Assembly: GCA_039621445.1 (NCBI GenBank) | Contig: CP154954.1 | Location: forward strand, 69,878,670-69,942,669 | DNA from: Euglena gracilis | Taxonomy: Eukaryota > Euglenida > Euglenophyceae > Euglenales | Direction of reading: 5' to 3' | DNA length: 64,000 nucleotides | Shown: in pieces, positions 9,071 to 21,200 of the stretch | Layout: every line of letters starts with the position of its first letter | Position numbering within the stretch: position 1 is the first letter of the stretch | Notes under the pieces: model-generated | What the model saw: the letters and a program-made list of their open reading frames with translations, nothing else | Databases searched by the model: none | Told to the model about the DNA's origin: nothing | Translations under genes and position numbers: made by a program

Positions 9071-10499
9071 CCCCCGAAACCCCCCCCTGACCCCCCCCCC
9101 GCCCCCCAGGGAAGCCAAAAAACATGGTTTTGGGCGAAAAATTTTTTTTCGATTTTTTTCGACTTTTTTGACCCGGTTTTGACCCAAAGTCAATGGGTTG
9201 GCGGCCCAAAACGGGGCGCTGGAAGGTCGAAAAACGCTCATTTTTGGCTCAAAAACACTTTTTCCGGGTCCGGGAGGCCGAAAAACATCGTTTTGGGCGA
9301 AAAATTTTTTTTCGATTTTTTTCGACTTTTTGGCCCGAAAACGGCTAAGTCGGACAGTGGGAAAAGTGTACAAAACAGCCATTTGGACCGAAAAACGGCC
9401 GTATCTCGGGCCAGGCGGGGAGTTGGCCCAAACTGCGCATACCGGTGGATAGGGCGTCCCAAAGTTGTGGAATGAGGTACTCTTTAGTTTTTCTCAACTC
9501 CCCGGCGTTTTCGAGATATTTTGAATTTTTCGATTTTTTGACCCCAAAATGACCCATTTTTGGCAGAGTCCCCCCCCCCCTGGCGAAACCCCAAAACGGC
9601 CATATCTCGGCCCAGGCGGGGAGTTGGCCCAAACCGCGAATACCGGTGGAAAGGGCGTCCCAAAGTTGTGGAATGAGGTACTCTTTGCTTTTTCTCAACT
9701 CCCCGGCGTTTTCGAGATATTTTGAATTTTTCGATTTTTTGACCCCAAAAATGACCCCCTGTTGCCGGTCCAACAAACTTTCTTTGGAAAAAAAACGGTA
9801 GACAACTTTTTTGCTCGGGCCAGATCTCCGGCCTGGCGGGGAGTTGCGGGCAACCTAAGGGCTCTGGACAAACTAGGGACCGTCTCCTAACCTATAGGCT
9901 ATTAACCTTTCGGGTCCGGAAATCCAATCACATCGATAATCCTCGGGTGTCTTTGCCTACTCTGGAAAAACTGTTTTTGAGCCGAAAATGAGCGTTTTTC
10001 CCGGGCCGGGCCGGGGTGGTCTTCCAAAGAGCTCAGCTCTACGTCACACCCTGGTTAGGGGGGGGTCGCTGAGCTCTTATCTCTTTAGAGTAAGAGCGAA
10101 GCTTACCACCGGGGCCGGAGGGGGGTCGGACCCCCCCGCGCTGCCCACGCCCCCCCACCCCCCCCCCCCCCCCCCCCCCCCGCCCCCCCCCCCCCCCCCC
10201 CCCCGGTGATTGGATTTCCGGGCCCCCAAAGTGAATGGCCTATAGGTTAGGGGACGATCCCTAGTACCTCCAGAGCCCTTCGGTTACCCGCAACTCCCCG
10301 CCAGTCCGGAGATATGGCCCGAGCAAAAAAGTTGTCTACCGTTTTTTTTTCCGGGGAAATCGCAGGGTCATTTTGGGGTCAAAAAATCGAAAAATTTCAA
10401 AATATCTCGAAAACGCCGCGGAGTTGACAAAAAGTAAAGAGGACGTCGTTCCACAACTTTGGGACGCCCGATCGATCGGTATGCGCGGTTTGGGCCAAC

Positions 10500-10636
10500 T
10501 CCCCGCCTAGCCCGAGATACGGCCGTTTTGGGGTTTTGGGCCAGTTTGGCCAGTTTTGGCCATTTCGGGCCCGTTCGGGGCCCGAAACCGTAATTTGCCC
10601 GTATCTCGGGCTAGACGGGGAGTTGGAGCCCAAACC
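10500..10636. repeat. Inverted-repeat block of the array (example)
   Basis: The left arm AACTCCCCGCCTAGCCCGAG continues to ATACGGCC. The right arm (GTATCTCGGGCTAGACGGGG, then AGTT) is its complement with few mismatches, separated by about 75 bp of GGGCCAGTTTTGGCC-type sequence. Similar blocks recur near 13,220, 18,640, 19,835, 21,330, 22,680, 23,080 and 25,440. Confidence 0.8.
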
Positions 10637-11479
10637 AGGGGGTCAATCATTAGGTTTAGGGGGGGGTTTTGACCGTTTTTTGGGGTTCCCGGGGTCTGGT
10701 TGTGCGATTTTGGGCCATTTTTGGGTATTCGGGGACCCCTGCAGGGGTTCGAGGGCTGCCGGGCTGGGGTCAAAAAATCGAAAAATTCAAAATATCTCGA
10801 AAACGCTGCGGAGTTGAGGAAAAGTAAAGAGGACCTCATTCCACAACTTTTGGACGCCCTATCCATCGGTATGCGCGGTTTGGGACAACTCCCCGCCTAG
10901 CCCGAGATATGGCCGTTTTGGGGGTTTTGGGCCAGTTTTGGCCATTTCGGGCCTGTTTGGGCCCGAAACCGTAAATTGGCCGTATCTCGTGCTAGACGAG
11001 GAGTTGGGACCCAAACCAGGGGTCAAACATTAGGTTTAGGGGGGGGTTTTGACCGTTTTTTGGGGTTCCCGGGGTCTGGTTGTGCGATTTTGGGCCAGTT
11101 TTGGGTATTAGGGGTCCCCACGGCGCTGTCAGGGCGGCTGGGCGAGGGGGGGGGGTCGGGTGGCAGGTCGGGACCCAAAATTTTGAAAAATTTTTTTCGC
11201 TCAAAAACACTTTTTTTCACTTCAGAACATCAAAAAAAGTGTTTTTGAGCGAAAAAAAAATTTCCGATCCGGACCCCCCCCCATGCCCCCCCCCCCCGGC
11301 TGGGGCCCCGCCCCCCCTGGCCGACTTAGCCATTTTTGGGTCAAAAAGTCGAAAAAACTCAAAAAAAATTTTTTCGCCCAAAACCATGTTTTTTGACCTC
11401 CCGGACCTGAAAAAAGTGTTTTCGAGCCAAAAATGAGCGTTTTTCGACCTTCCAGAGCCCCGTTTTGGGCTGCCAATCC

Positions 11480-12740
11480 ATTGACTTTGGGTCAAAACCG
11501 GGTCAAAAAAGTCGAAAAAAATCCAAAAATTTTTTTTTGCCCGAAACAATGTTTTTTGGCCTCCCGGACCCAGAAAAACTGTTTTTGAGCCGAAAACGAG
11601 CGTTTTTCGACCCGCCGGCGCGCCGTTTTGGGCCGCCAACCCATTGATTTTCGGTCGAAAAGTCGAAAAAAGTCGAAAAAAAGTCGAAAAAAATCGAGAA
11701 TTATTTTCGCCCGAAACGATGTTTTTTGGCCTCCCGGACCCAGAAAAACTGTTTTTGAGCCAAAAACGAGCGTTTTTTCGACCCGCCGGCGCTCCGTTTT
11801 GGGCCGCCGACCCATTGACTTTGGGTCAAAACCGGGTCAAAAAAGTCGAAAAAAATCGAAAATTTTTTTTGCCCAAAACGATGTTATTTGGCCTCCCGGA
11901 CCCAGAAAAACTGTTTTCGAGCCGAAAACGAGCGTTTTTCGACCCGCCAGCGCCCCGTTTTGGACCGCCGACCCGTTGACTTTGGGTCAAAACCAGAACA
12001 AAAAATACGAAAAAAAGCGAAAAAATTTTTTTGCCCGAAACGATGTCTTTTGGCCTCCCGGACCCAGAAAAACTGTTTTTGAGCCGAAAACGAGCGTTTT
12101 TCGACCCGCCAGCGCCCCGTTTTGGGCCGCCGACCCGTTGACTTTGGGTCAAAACCGGGTCGAAAAAGTCGAGAAAAATCGAAAAAATTTTTTTGCCCGA
12201 AACGATGTTTTTTGGCCTCCCGGACCCAGAAAAACTGTTTTTGAGCCGAAAACGAGCGTTTTTCGACCCGCCAGCGCCCCATTTTGGGCCGCCGACCCAT
12301 TGACTTCGGGCCAAAACCGGGTCAAAAAAGTCGAGAAAAATGGAAAAAAATTTTTTTTGCCCAAAACCATGTTTTTTGGGCTCCTGGACCAGAAAAACTG
12401 TTTTTGAGCCGAAAACGAGCGTTTTTCGACCCGCCAGCGCCCCGTTTTGGACCGCCGACCCGTTGACTTTGGGTCAAAACCGGGTCGAAAAAGTCGAAAA
12501 AAATCGAAAATTTTTTTTGCCCGAAACGATGTTATTTGGCCTCCCGGACCCAGAAAAACTGTTTTCGAGCCGAAAACGAGCGTTTTTCGACCCGCCGGCG
12601 CCCCGTTTTGGGCCGCCGACCCATTGACTTTGGGTCAAAACCGGGTCGAAAAAGTCGAAAAAAATCGAAAAAATTTTTTTTGCCCAAAACGATGTTTTTT
12701 GGCCTCCCGGACCCAGAAAAACCGTTTCTGAGCCGCAAAT
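11480..12740 (+). repeat. Expanded inner subrepeat of about 155 bp, some eight copies
   Basis: Each copy runs CCATTGACTTTGGGTCAAAA, AAGTCGAAAAAAATCG, TTTTTTGCCC, GATGTTTTTTGGCCTCCCGG, CCCAGAAAAACTG, GAGCGTTTTTCGACCCGCC. Elsewhere in the array one to three copies per unit are usual (for example 13,670-13,960, 14,690-15,140 and 20,280-20,740). Copy number here is the highest in the window. Confidence 0.85.
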
Positions 12741-15700
12741 GAGCGTTTTTCCTGGGCCGGGCCGGGGTGGTCTCCCAAAGAGCTCAGCTCTACGTCACAC
12801 CCTGGTCGCTGAGCTCTTATCTCTTTAGAGTAAGAGCGAAGCTTACCACCGGGGCCGGAGGGGGGGTCGGACCCCCCGCCCCCCCCCGCCCCCCCCCGCC
12901 CCCCCCTGGGTAGGTCGGGACACCCGAGGATTATCGATGTGATTGGATTTCCGGGCCCCCAAAGTGAATAGCCTATAGGTTAGGAGAGGATCCCTAGTTT
13001 CTCCAGAGCCCTTCGGTTACCCGTAACTCCCCGCCAGTCCGGAGATATGGCCCGAGCAAAAAAGTTGTCTACCGTTTTTTTTCCGGGGAAATTGCAGGGT
13101 CATTTTGGGGTCAAAAAATCGAAAAATTCAAAATATCTCGAAAACTCCGTGGAGTTGAGAAAAAGTAATGAGGACGTCATTCCACAACTTTGGGACGCCC
13201 GATCGATCGCTATGCGCGCTTTGGGCCAACTCCTCGCCTAGCCCGAGATACGGCCGTTTTGGGGGTTTGGCCAGTTTTGCCAGTTTTGGCCATTTCGGGC
13301 CCGTTCGGGGCCCGAAACCGTAAATTGGCCTTATCTCGGGCTAGACCAAGAGTTGGAGCCCAAACCAGGGGGTCAATCATTAGGTTTAGGGGGGGGTTTT
13401 GACCGTTTTTTGGGGTTCCCGGGGTCTGGTTGCGCGATTTTGGGCCAGTTTTAGGTATTCGGGGACCCCTGTAGGCGCTGTGAGGGCAGCAGGGCGGGGG
13501 GTCGGGAGGCAGGTCGGGACCCAAAATTTCGAAAAAATTTTTTTCGCTCAAAAACACTTTTTTTCACTTCAGAACATCAAAAAAAGTGTTTTTGGGCGAA
13601 AAAAAATTTCCGACCCAGACCCCCCCCCTGCCCCCCCCTGGCTGGGGCCCGCCCCCTGGCCGGTGGACTTAGCCATTTTTGGGTCAAAAAGTCGAAAAAA
13701 GTCGAAAAAATTTTTCTTGCCCAAAACCATGATTTTTGACCTCCCGGACCCGAAAAAAGTGTTTTCCAGCCAAAAATGAGCGTTTTTCGACCATCCAGCG
13801 CCCCGTTTTGGGCCACCAACCCATTGATTTTGGGTCAAAAACGGGCCAAAAAAGTCGAAAAAATCGAAAAAAAATTTTGCCCAGAACAATGTTTTTTGGC
13901 CTACAGGACCCGTAAAACCTGTTTTTGAGCCAAAAATGGGCGTTTTTCGACCCGCCAGCCGGGCCGGGCCGCCGGGCCGCGCCGGGCCGCCGGGCCGCCG
14001 GGCCGCGCCAGGCCGCCGGGCCGCCGGTCCGCCGGCCGGCTGCCGCCGCCGCCGTTTTTTTCCCCGCCACCGCGCCTTGCCGCCCCGCCCCGCCCCAGCC
14101 TGTCCGGCTGCCGACCCCGCCTGCCCGCCGCCCCCCGGGCGGGTGGTCTCCCAAAGAGCTCATCTCTACGACACACCCTGGTCGCTGAGCTCTTATCTCT
14201 TTAGAGTAAGAGCGAAGCTTACCACCCCCCCGCACCCCCCCCCGGACCCCCCCCGCCCCCCCCCCCCCGCCCCCCCCCCCCCCCCTGAGTAGGCAAAGAC
14301 ACCCGAGGATTATCGATGTGACCCGATTTCCGGGCCCCCAAAGTGAATAGCCTATAGGTTAGGAGAGGATCCCTAGTTTGTCCAGAGCCCTCACTTTGTC
14401 CGCAACTCCGCGCCAGGCCGGAGATCTGGCCCGAGCAAAAAAGTTGCGTACCGTTTTTTTTCCAAAGAAATTTTGTTGGACCGGCAAAAGGGGTCATTTT
14501 TGGGGTCAAAAAATCGAAAAATTCAAAATATCTCGAAAACGCTGGGGAGTTGAGAAAAACTAAAGAGTACCTCATTCCACAACTTTGGGACGCCCTATCC
14601 ACCGGTATTCGCAGTTTGGGCCAACTCCCCGCCTAGCCCGAGATATGGCCATTTTTCGGCCCAAATGGCCGTTTTGTACACTTTTCCCACTGTCCGACTT
14701 AGCCGTTTTCGGGCCAAAAAGTCGAAAAAAATCGAAAATTTTTTTTTCGCCCAAAACCCTGTTTTTTGGCCTCCCGGACCCGGAAAAAGTGGTTTTGAGC
14801 CGAAAATGAGCGTTTTTCGACCCGCCAGCGCCCCGTTTTGGTTCGCCAACCCATTGACTTTGGGTCAAACCGGGCCAAAAAGTCGAAAAAAATCGAAAAA
14901 ATTTTTTTCGCCCAAAACCATGTTTTTTGGCCTCCCGGACCCGGAAAAAGTGTTTTTGAGCTGAAAATGAGCGTTTTTCGAACCGCCAGGGCCCCTTTTT
15001 GGGCCGCCAACCCATTGATTTTGGGTCAAAACCGGGTCAAAAAAGTCGAAAAAAATCGAAAATTTTTTTTTCGCCCAAAACCATGTTTTTTGGCCTCCAG
15101 GACCCGGAAAACATGTTTTTGAGCTGAAAATGAGCGTTTTTCGCCGGCCGGGCCGGAATGGTCCCCCAAAGAGCTCAGCTCTACGTCACACCCTGGTCGC
15201 TGAGCTCTTATCTCTTTAGAGTAAGAGCGAAGCTTACCACCCCCACCCCAAACCCCCCCCCTCCCATCCCCCCCCCCCCCCCCGCCCCCCGCCCCCCGCC
15301 CCCCCCCCCCCTGAGTAGGCTCGGGCCCCCGAGGATTATCGATGTGATTGGATTTCGGGACCCGAAAGGTTAATAGCCTATAGGTTAGGAGACGGTCCCT
15401 AGTTTGTCCAGAGCCCTTAGGTTGCCCGCAACTCCGCGCCAGGCCGGAGATCTGGCCCGAGCAAAAAAGTTGTCTACCGTTTTTTTTCCAAAGAAAGTTT
15501 GTTGGACCGGCAACAGGGGTCATTTTTGGGGTCAAAAAATCGAAAAATTCAAAATATCTCGAAAACGCCGGGGAGTTGAGAAAAACTAAAGAGTACCTCA
15601 TTCCACAACTTTGGGACGCCCTATCCACCGGTATTCGCAGTTTGGGCCAACTCCCCGCCTAGCCCGAGATACGGCCGTTTTTCGGTCCAAATGGCCGTTT

Positions 15701-16275
15701 TGCGCACTTTTCCCACTGTCCGACTTAGCCGTTTTCGGGCCAAAAAGTCGAAAAAAATCGAAATTTTTTTTTTCGCCCAAAACCATGTTTTTTGGCCTCC
15801 CGGACCCGGAAAAAGTGTTTTTGAGCTGAAAATGAGCGTTTTTCGACCCGCCAGCGCCCCGTTTTGGTTCGCCAACCCATTGACTTTGGGTCAAAACTGG
15901 GTCAAAAAAGTCGAAAAAATCGAAAAAAATTTTTTTCGCCCAAAACCATGTTTTTTGGCCTCCTGGACCCGGAAAAAGTGTTTTTGAGCTGAAAATGAGC
16001 GTTTTTCGACCCGCCAGCGCCCCGTTTTGGTTCGCCAACCCATTGATTTTGGGTCAAAACCGGGTCAAAAAAGTCGAAAAATATCGAAAAAATATTTTCG
16101 CCCAAAACAATGTTTTTTAGCCTCCTGGACCCGGAAAACATGTTTTTGAGCTGAAAATGAGCGTTTTTCGCCGGCCGAGCCGGAATGGTCCCCCAAAGAG
16201 CTCAGCTCTACGTCACACCCTGGTCGCTGAGCTCTTATCTCTTTAGAGTAAGAGCGAAGCTTACCACCCCCCCGA

Positions 16276-16314
<39 letters not shown>

Positions 16315-18264
16315 CCCCCCCCCCCCCCCCCCCCCGCCCCCCGCCCCCCCCCCCCCCCTGAGTAGGCTCGGGCCCCCGAGGATTATCGATGTGATTGGAT
16401 TTCGGGACCCGAAAGGTTAATAGCCTATAGGTTAGGAGACGGTCCCTAGTTTGTCCAGAGCCCTGAGGTTTGCCCGCAACTCCGCGCCACGCCGGAGATC
16501 TGGCCCGAGCAAAAAAGTTGTCTACCGTTTTTTTTCCAAAGAAATTTTGTTGGACCGGCAAAAGGGGTCATTTTTGGGGTCAAAAAATCGAAAAATTCAA
16601 AATATCTCGAAAACGCTGGGGAGTTGAGAAAAACTAAAGAGTACCTCATTCCACAACTTTGGGACGCCCTATCCACCGGTATGCGCAGTTTGGGCCAACT
16701 CCCCGCCTGGCCCGAGATATGGCCGTTTTTCGGTCCAAATGGCCGTTTTGTACACTTTTCCCACTGTCCGACTTAGCCGTTTTCGGGCCAAAAAGTCAAA
16801 AAAAATCGAAAAATTTTTTTTCGCCCAAAACCATGTTTTTGGGCCTCCCGGACCCGGAAAAAGTGTTTTTGGGCCGAAAACGAGCGTTTTTCGACCCGCC
16901 GGCGCCCCGTTTTGGTTCGCCAACCCATTGACTTTGGGCCAAAACCGGGTCAAAAAAGTCGAAAAAAATCGAAAAAAATTTTTTCGCCCAAAACCATGTT
17001 TTTTGGCCTCCCGGACCCGGAAAAAGTGTTTTTGAGCTGAAAATGAGCGTTTTTCGACCCGCCAGGGCCCCTTTTTGGGCCGCCAACCCATTGATTTTGG
17101 GCCAAAACCGGGCCAAAAAAGTCGAAAAAAATCGAAAATTTTTTTTTCGCCCAAAACCATGTTTTTGAGCCTCCTGGACCCGGAAAACATGTTTTTGAGC
17201 TGAAAATGAGCGTTTTTCGCCGGCCGAGCCGGAATGGTCCCCCAAAGAGCTCAGCTCTACGTCACACCCTGGTCGCTGAGCTCTTATCTCTTTAGAGTAA
17301 GAGCGAAGCTTACCACCCCGGCCGGAGGGGGGGTCGCTGAGCTCTTATCTCTTTAGAGTAAGAGCGAAGCTTACCACCCCGGCGACGGGGGGGTCGGACC
17401 CCCCCCCCCCCGCCCCCCCGCCCCACCCCCCCCCCTCGCCCCCCGCCGCCCCCCCCTGAGTAGGTCCAGTCACCATAGGATTATCGATGTGATTGGATTC
17501 CCGGACCCGAAAAGTTAATAGCCTATAGGTTAGGAGAGGGTCCCAAGTTTCTAACGCACCCTTATAATAGCCCTAACTCCCCGCCAGTCCAGAGATATGG
17601 CCCGAGCAAAAAAGTTGTCTACCGTTTTTTTTCCAAAGAAATTTTGTTGGACCGGCAACAGGGGTCATTTTTGGGGTCAAAAAATCGAAAAATTCAAAAT
17701 ATCTTGAAAACGCTGGGGAGTTAAGAAAAAGTAAAGAGTACCTCATTCCACAACTTTGGGACGCCCTATCCATGGGTATTCGCAGTTTGGGCCAACTCCC
17801 CGCCTGGGCCGAGATATGGCCGTTTTTCGGTCCGGATGGCCGTTTTGTACACTTTTCCCACTGTCCGACTTAGCTTTCGGGCCAAAAAGTCGAAAAAATT
17901 CGAAAAAAAATTTTTCGCCCAAAACCATGTTTTTTGGCCTCCCGGACCCGGAAAAAGTGTTTTTGGGCTGAAAATGAGAGTTTTTCGACCCGCCAGGGCC
18001 CCGTTTTGGTTCGCCAACCCATTGATTTTGGGTCAAAACCGGGTCAAAAAAGTGCAAAAAAATCGAAAAATTTTTTTTGCCCCAAACCATGTTTTTTGGC
18101 CTCCCGGACCCAGAAAAACTGTTTTTGAGCCGAAAACGAACATTTTTCAACCTCCCGCCCCCTGGGCCTGAATCCCGGTGGCCTGATCCAGGTCCCAAAG
18201 GTCTGAGCTCTTATCTCTTTAGAGTAAGAGCGAAGCTTACCACCCCCCCCCAAACCCCCCCCCT

Positions 18265-18296
<32 letters not shown>

Positions 18297-21200
18297 CCCC
18301 CCCCCCCCCCCGGAGTAGGTCCGGCCACCCGAGGATTATCGCGGTGACCCGATTTCGGCCCCCAAAGTGAATGGCCTATAGGTTAGGAGAGGTTCCCTAG
18401 TTTCTCCAGAGCCGTCACGCTACCCGCAACTCCCCGCCGGTCCGGAGATCTGGCCCGAGCAAAAAAAGTTGTCTACCGTTTTTTTTTTTCCAGAAAATTG
18501 CACTGTCATTTTGGGGTCAAAAAATGGAAACATTCAAAATATCTCGAAAACGCTGCGGAGTTGAGGAAAAGTAAAGAGGACGTCATTCCACAACTTTGGG
18601 ACGCCCGATCGATCGGTATGCGCGGTTTGGGCCAACTCCTCGCCTAGCCCGAGATACGGCCGTTTTGGGGTTTTGGGCCAGTTTGGCCAGTTTTGGCCAT
18701 TTCGGGCCCGTTCGGGGCCCGAAACCGTAAATTGGCCGTATCTCGGGCTAGACGAGGAGTTGCAGCCCAAACCAGGGGGTCAATCATTAGGTTTAGGGGG
18801 GGGTTTTGACCGTTTTTTGGGGTTCCCGGGGTCTGGTTGTGCGATTTTGGGCCAGTTTTGGGTATTCGGGGACCCCTGCGCGCGCTGTGAGGGTGGCTGG
18901 GCGAGGGGTGGTCGGGTGGCAGGTCAGGACCAAAAATTTTGAAAAATTTTTTTTCGCTCAAAAACACTTTTTTTCACTTCCGAACATCAAAAAAAGTGTT
19001 TTTGAGCAAAAAAAAATTTTCCGACCCGGACCTCATCCCCCCCGCCCCCCGCCCCCACCCGGCTGGGGCCCGCCCCTGGCCGGTGGACTTAGCCATTTTT
19101 GGGTCAAAAAGTCGAAAAAAATCGAAAAAATTTTTTTTGCCCAAAATCATGTTTTTTGACCTCCTGGACCCGAAAAAAGTGTTTTGGAGCCGAAAACGAG
19201 CGTTTTTCGCCCCGCCAGCACCCCGTTTTGGACCGCCGACCGATTGATTTTGGGTCAAAACCGGGTCAAAAAAGTCGAAAAAAGTCGAAAAAATTTTTTC
19301 GCCCAAAACCATGTTTTTTGGTCTCCTGGACACGGAAAACATGTTTTTGAGCCGAAAATGAGCGTTTTTCGCCGGCCAGGCCGGAGGGCTCCCCTCTTAT
19401 CTCTTTAGAGTAAGCGCGAAGCTTACCCCCCCCCCCCCAAACCCCCCCCTGCCCCCCCCCCCCCCCCCCCCCCCGCCCCCCCCGCCCCCCCCCCCCCTCC
19501 CTGAGTAGGTCCGGCCACCCGAGGATTATCGATGTGACCCGATTTCCGGGCCCCCAAAGTGAATGGCCTATAGGTTAGGAGAGGTTCCCTAGTTTCTTCT
19601 CCAGAGCCGTCACGCTACCCGCAACTCCCCGCCGGTCCGGAGATCTGGCCCGAGCAAAAAAGTTGTCTACCGTTTTTTTTTTTTTGTAAATTGCAGGGTC
19701 ATTTTGGGGTCAAAAAATCGATAAATTCAAAATATCTCGAAAACGCTGCGGAGTTGAGGAAAAGTAAAGAGGACGTCATTCCACAACTTTGGGACGCCCG
19801 ATCGATCGGTATGCGCGGTTTGGGCCAACTCCTCGCCTAGCCCGAGATACGGCCGTTTTGGGGTTTTGGGCCAGTTTGGCCAGTTTTGGCCATTTCGGGC
19901 CCGTTCGGGGCCCGAAACCGTAAATTGGCCGTATCTCGGGCTAGACGAGGAGTTGCAGCCCAAACCAGGGGGTCAATCATTAGGTTTAGGGGGGGGTTTT
20001 GACCGTTTTTTGGGGTTCCCGGGGTCTGGTTGTGCGATTTTGGGCCAGTTTTGGGTATTCGGGGACCCCTGCGCGCGCTGTGAGGGTGGCTGGGCGAGGG
20101 GGGGTCGGGTGGCAGGTCAGGACCAAAAATTTTGAAAAATTTTTTTTCTCGCAAAAACACTTTTTTTCACTTCCGAACATCAAAAAAAGTGTTTTTGAGC
20201 AAAAAAAATTTTTCCGACCCGGACCCCCGCCCCCCGCCCCCACCCGGCTGGGGCCCGCCCCTGGCCGGTGGACTTAGCCATTTTTGGGTCAAAAAGTCGA
20301 AAAAAATCGAAAAATTTTTTTTTGCCCAAAATCATGATTTTTTACCTTCTGGACCCGAAAACAGTTTTTTGGAGCCGAAAACGAGCGTTTTTCGACCCGC
20401 CGGCACCCCGTTTTGGACCGCCGACCGATTGACTTTGGGTCAAAACCGGGTCAGAAAAGTCGAAAAAAATCGAAAAAAATTTTTTGCCCAAAACGATGTT
20501 TTTTGGCCTCCCGGACCCGGAAAAAACTGTTTTTGAGCCGAAAACGAGCGTTTTTCGACCCGCCGTCCCGTTTTGGCCGCCAAACCATTGACTTTTCGTC
20601 AAAACCGGCTCAAAAAGTCGAAAAAAATCAAAAAAATTTTTGCCCAAAACGATGTTTTTTGGCCTCCCGGACCCGGAAAAAGTGTTTTTTGGGCCGAAAA
20701 TGAGCGTTTTTTTGACCCGCCGCGCCCCGTTTTTGGGCCCCAAAACCCATTGCTTTGGGTCAAAAAAAAATCGAAAAAATCGAAAAAATTTTTTCCCCCA
20801 AAACCGGTTTTTTTTTTTGAGCGCAAATGAAAAACTGTTTTTTTTCGCCGGGGCCGGGTGCCGGGGCGCCGAGCCTCAGCTCTACGTCACACCCTGGTCG
20901 CTGAGCTCTTATCTCTTTAGAGTAAGAGCGAAGCTTACCACCCCCCCCCCGACCCCCCCCCCCCCCCCCCCCCCCCCCCCCGCCCCCCCCCCCCCCCCCC
21001 CCCCCTGAGTAGGTCCGGCCACCCGAGGATTATCGATGTGACCCGATTTCCGGGCCCCCAAAGTGAATAGCCTATAGGTTAGGAGAGGGTCCCTACTTTC
21101 TCCAGAGCCCTTGGGTTACCCGCAACTCCCCGCCAGTCCGGAGATATGGCCCGAGCAAAAAAGTTGTCTACCGTTTTTTTTTTCCCGGGAAAATTGCAGG

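Noticed and set aside
11325-11350. ACTTAGCCATTTTTGGGTCAAAAAG resembles the dinoflagellate spliced leader
   Set aside because: It differs at several positions, is a repeated part of the satellite, and is not followed by a donor GT in a snRNA-like context. Treated as coincidence.
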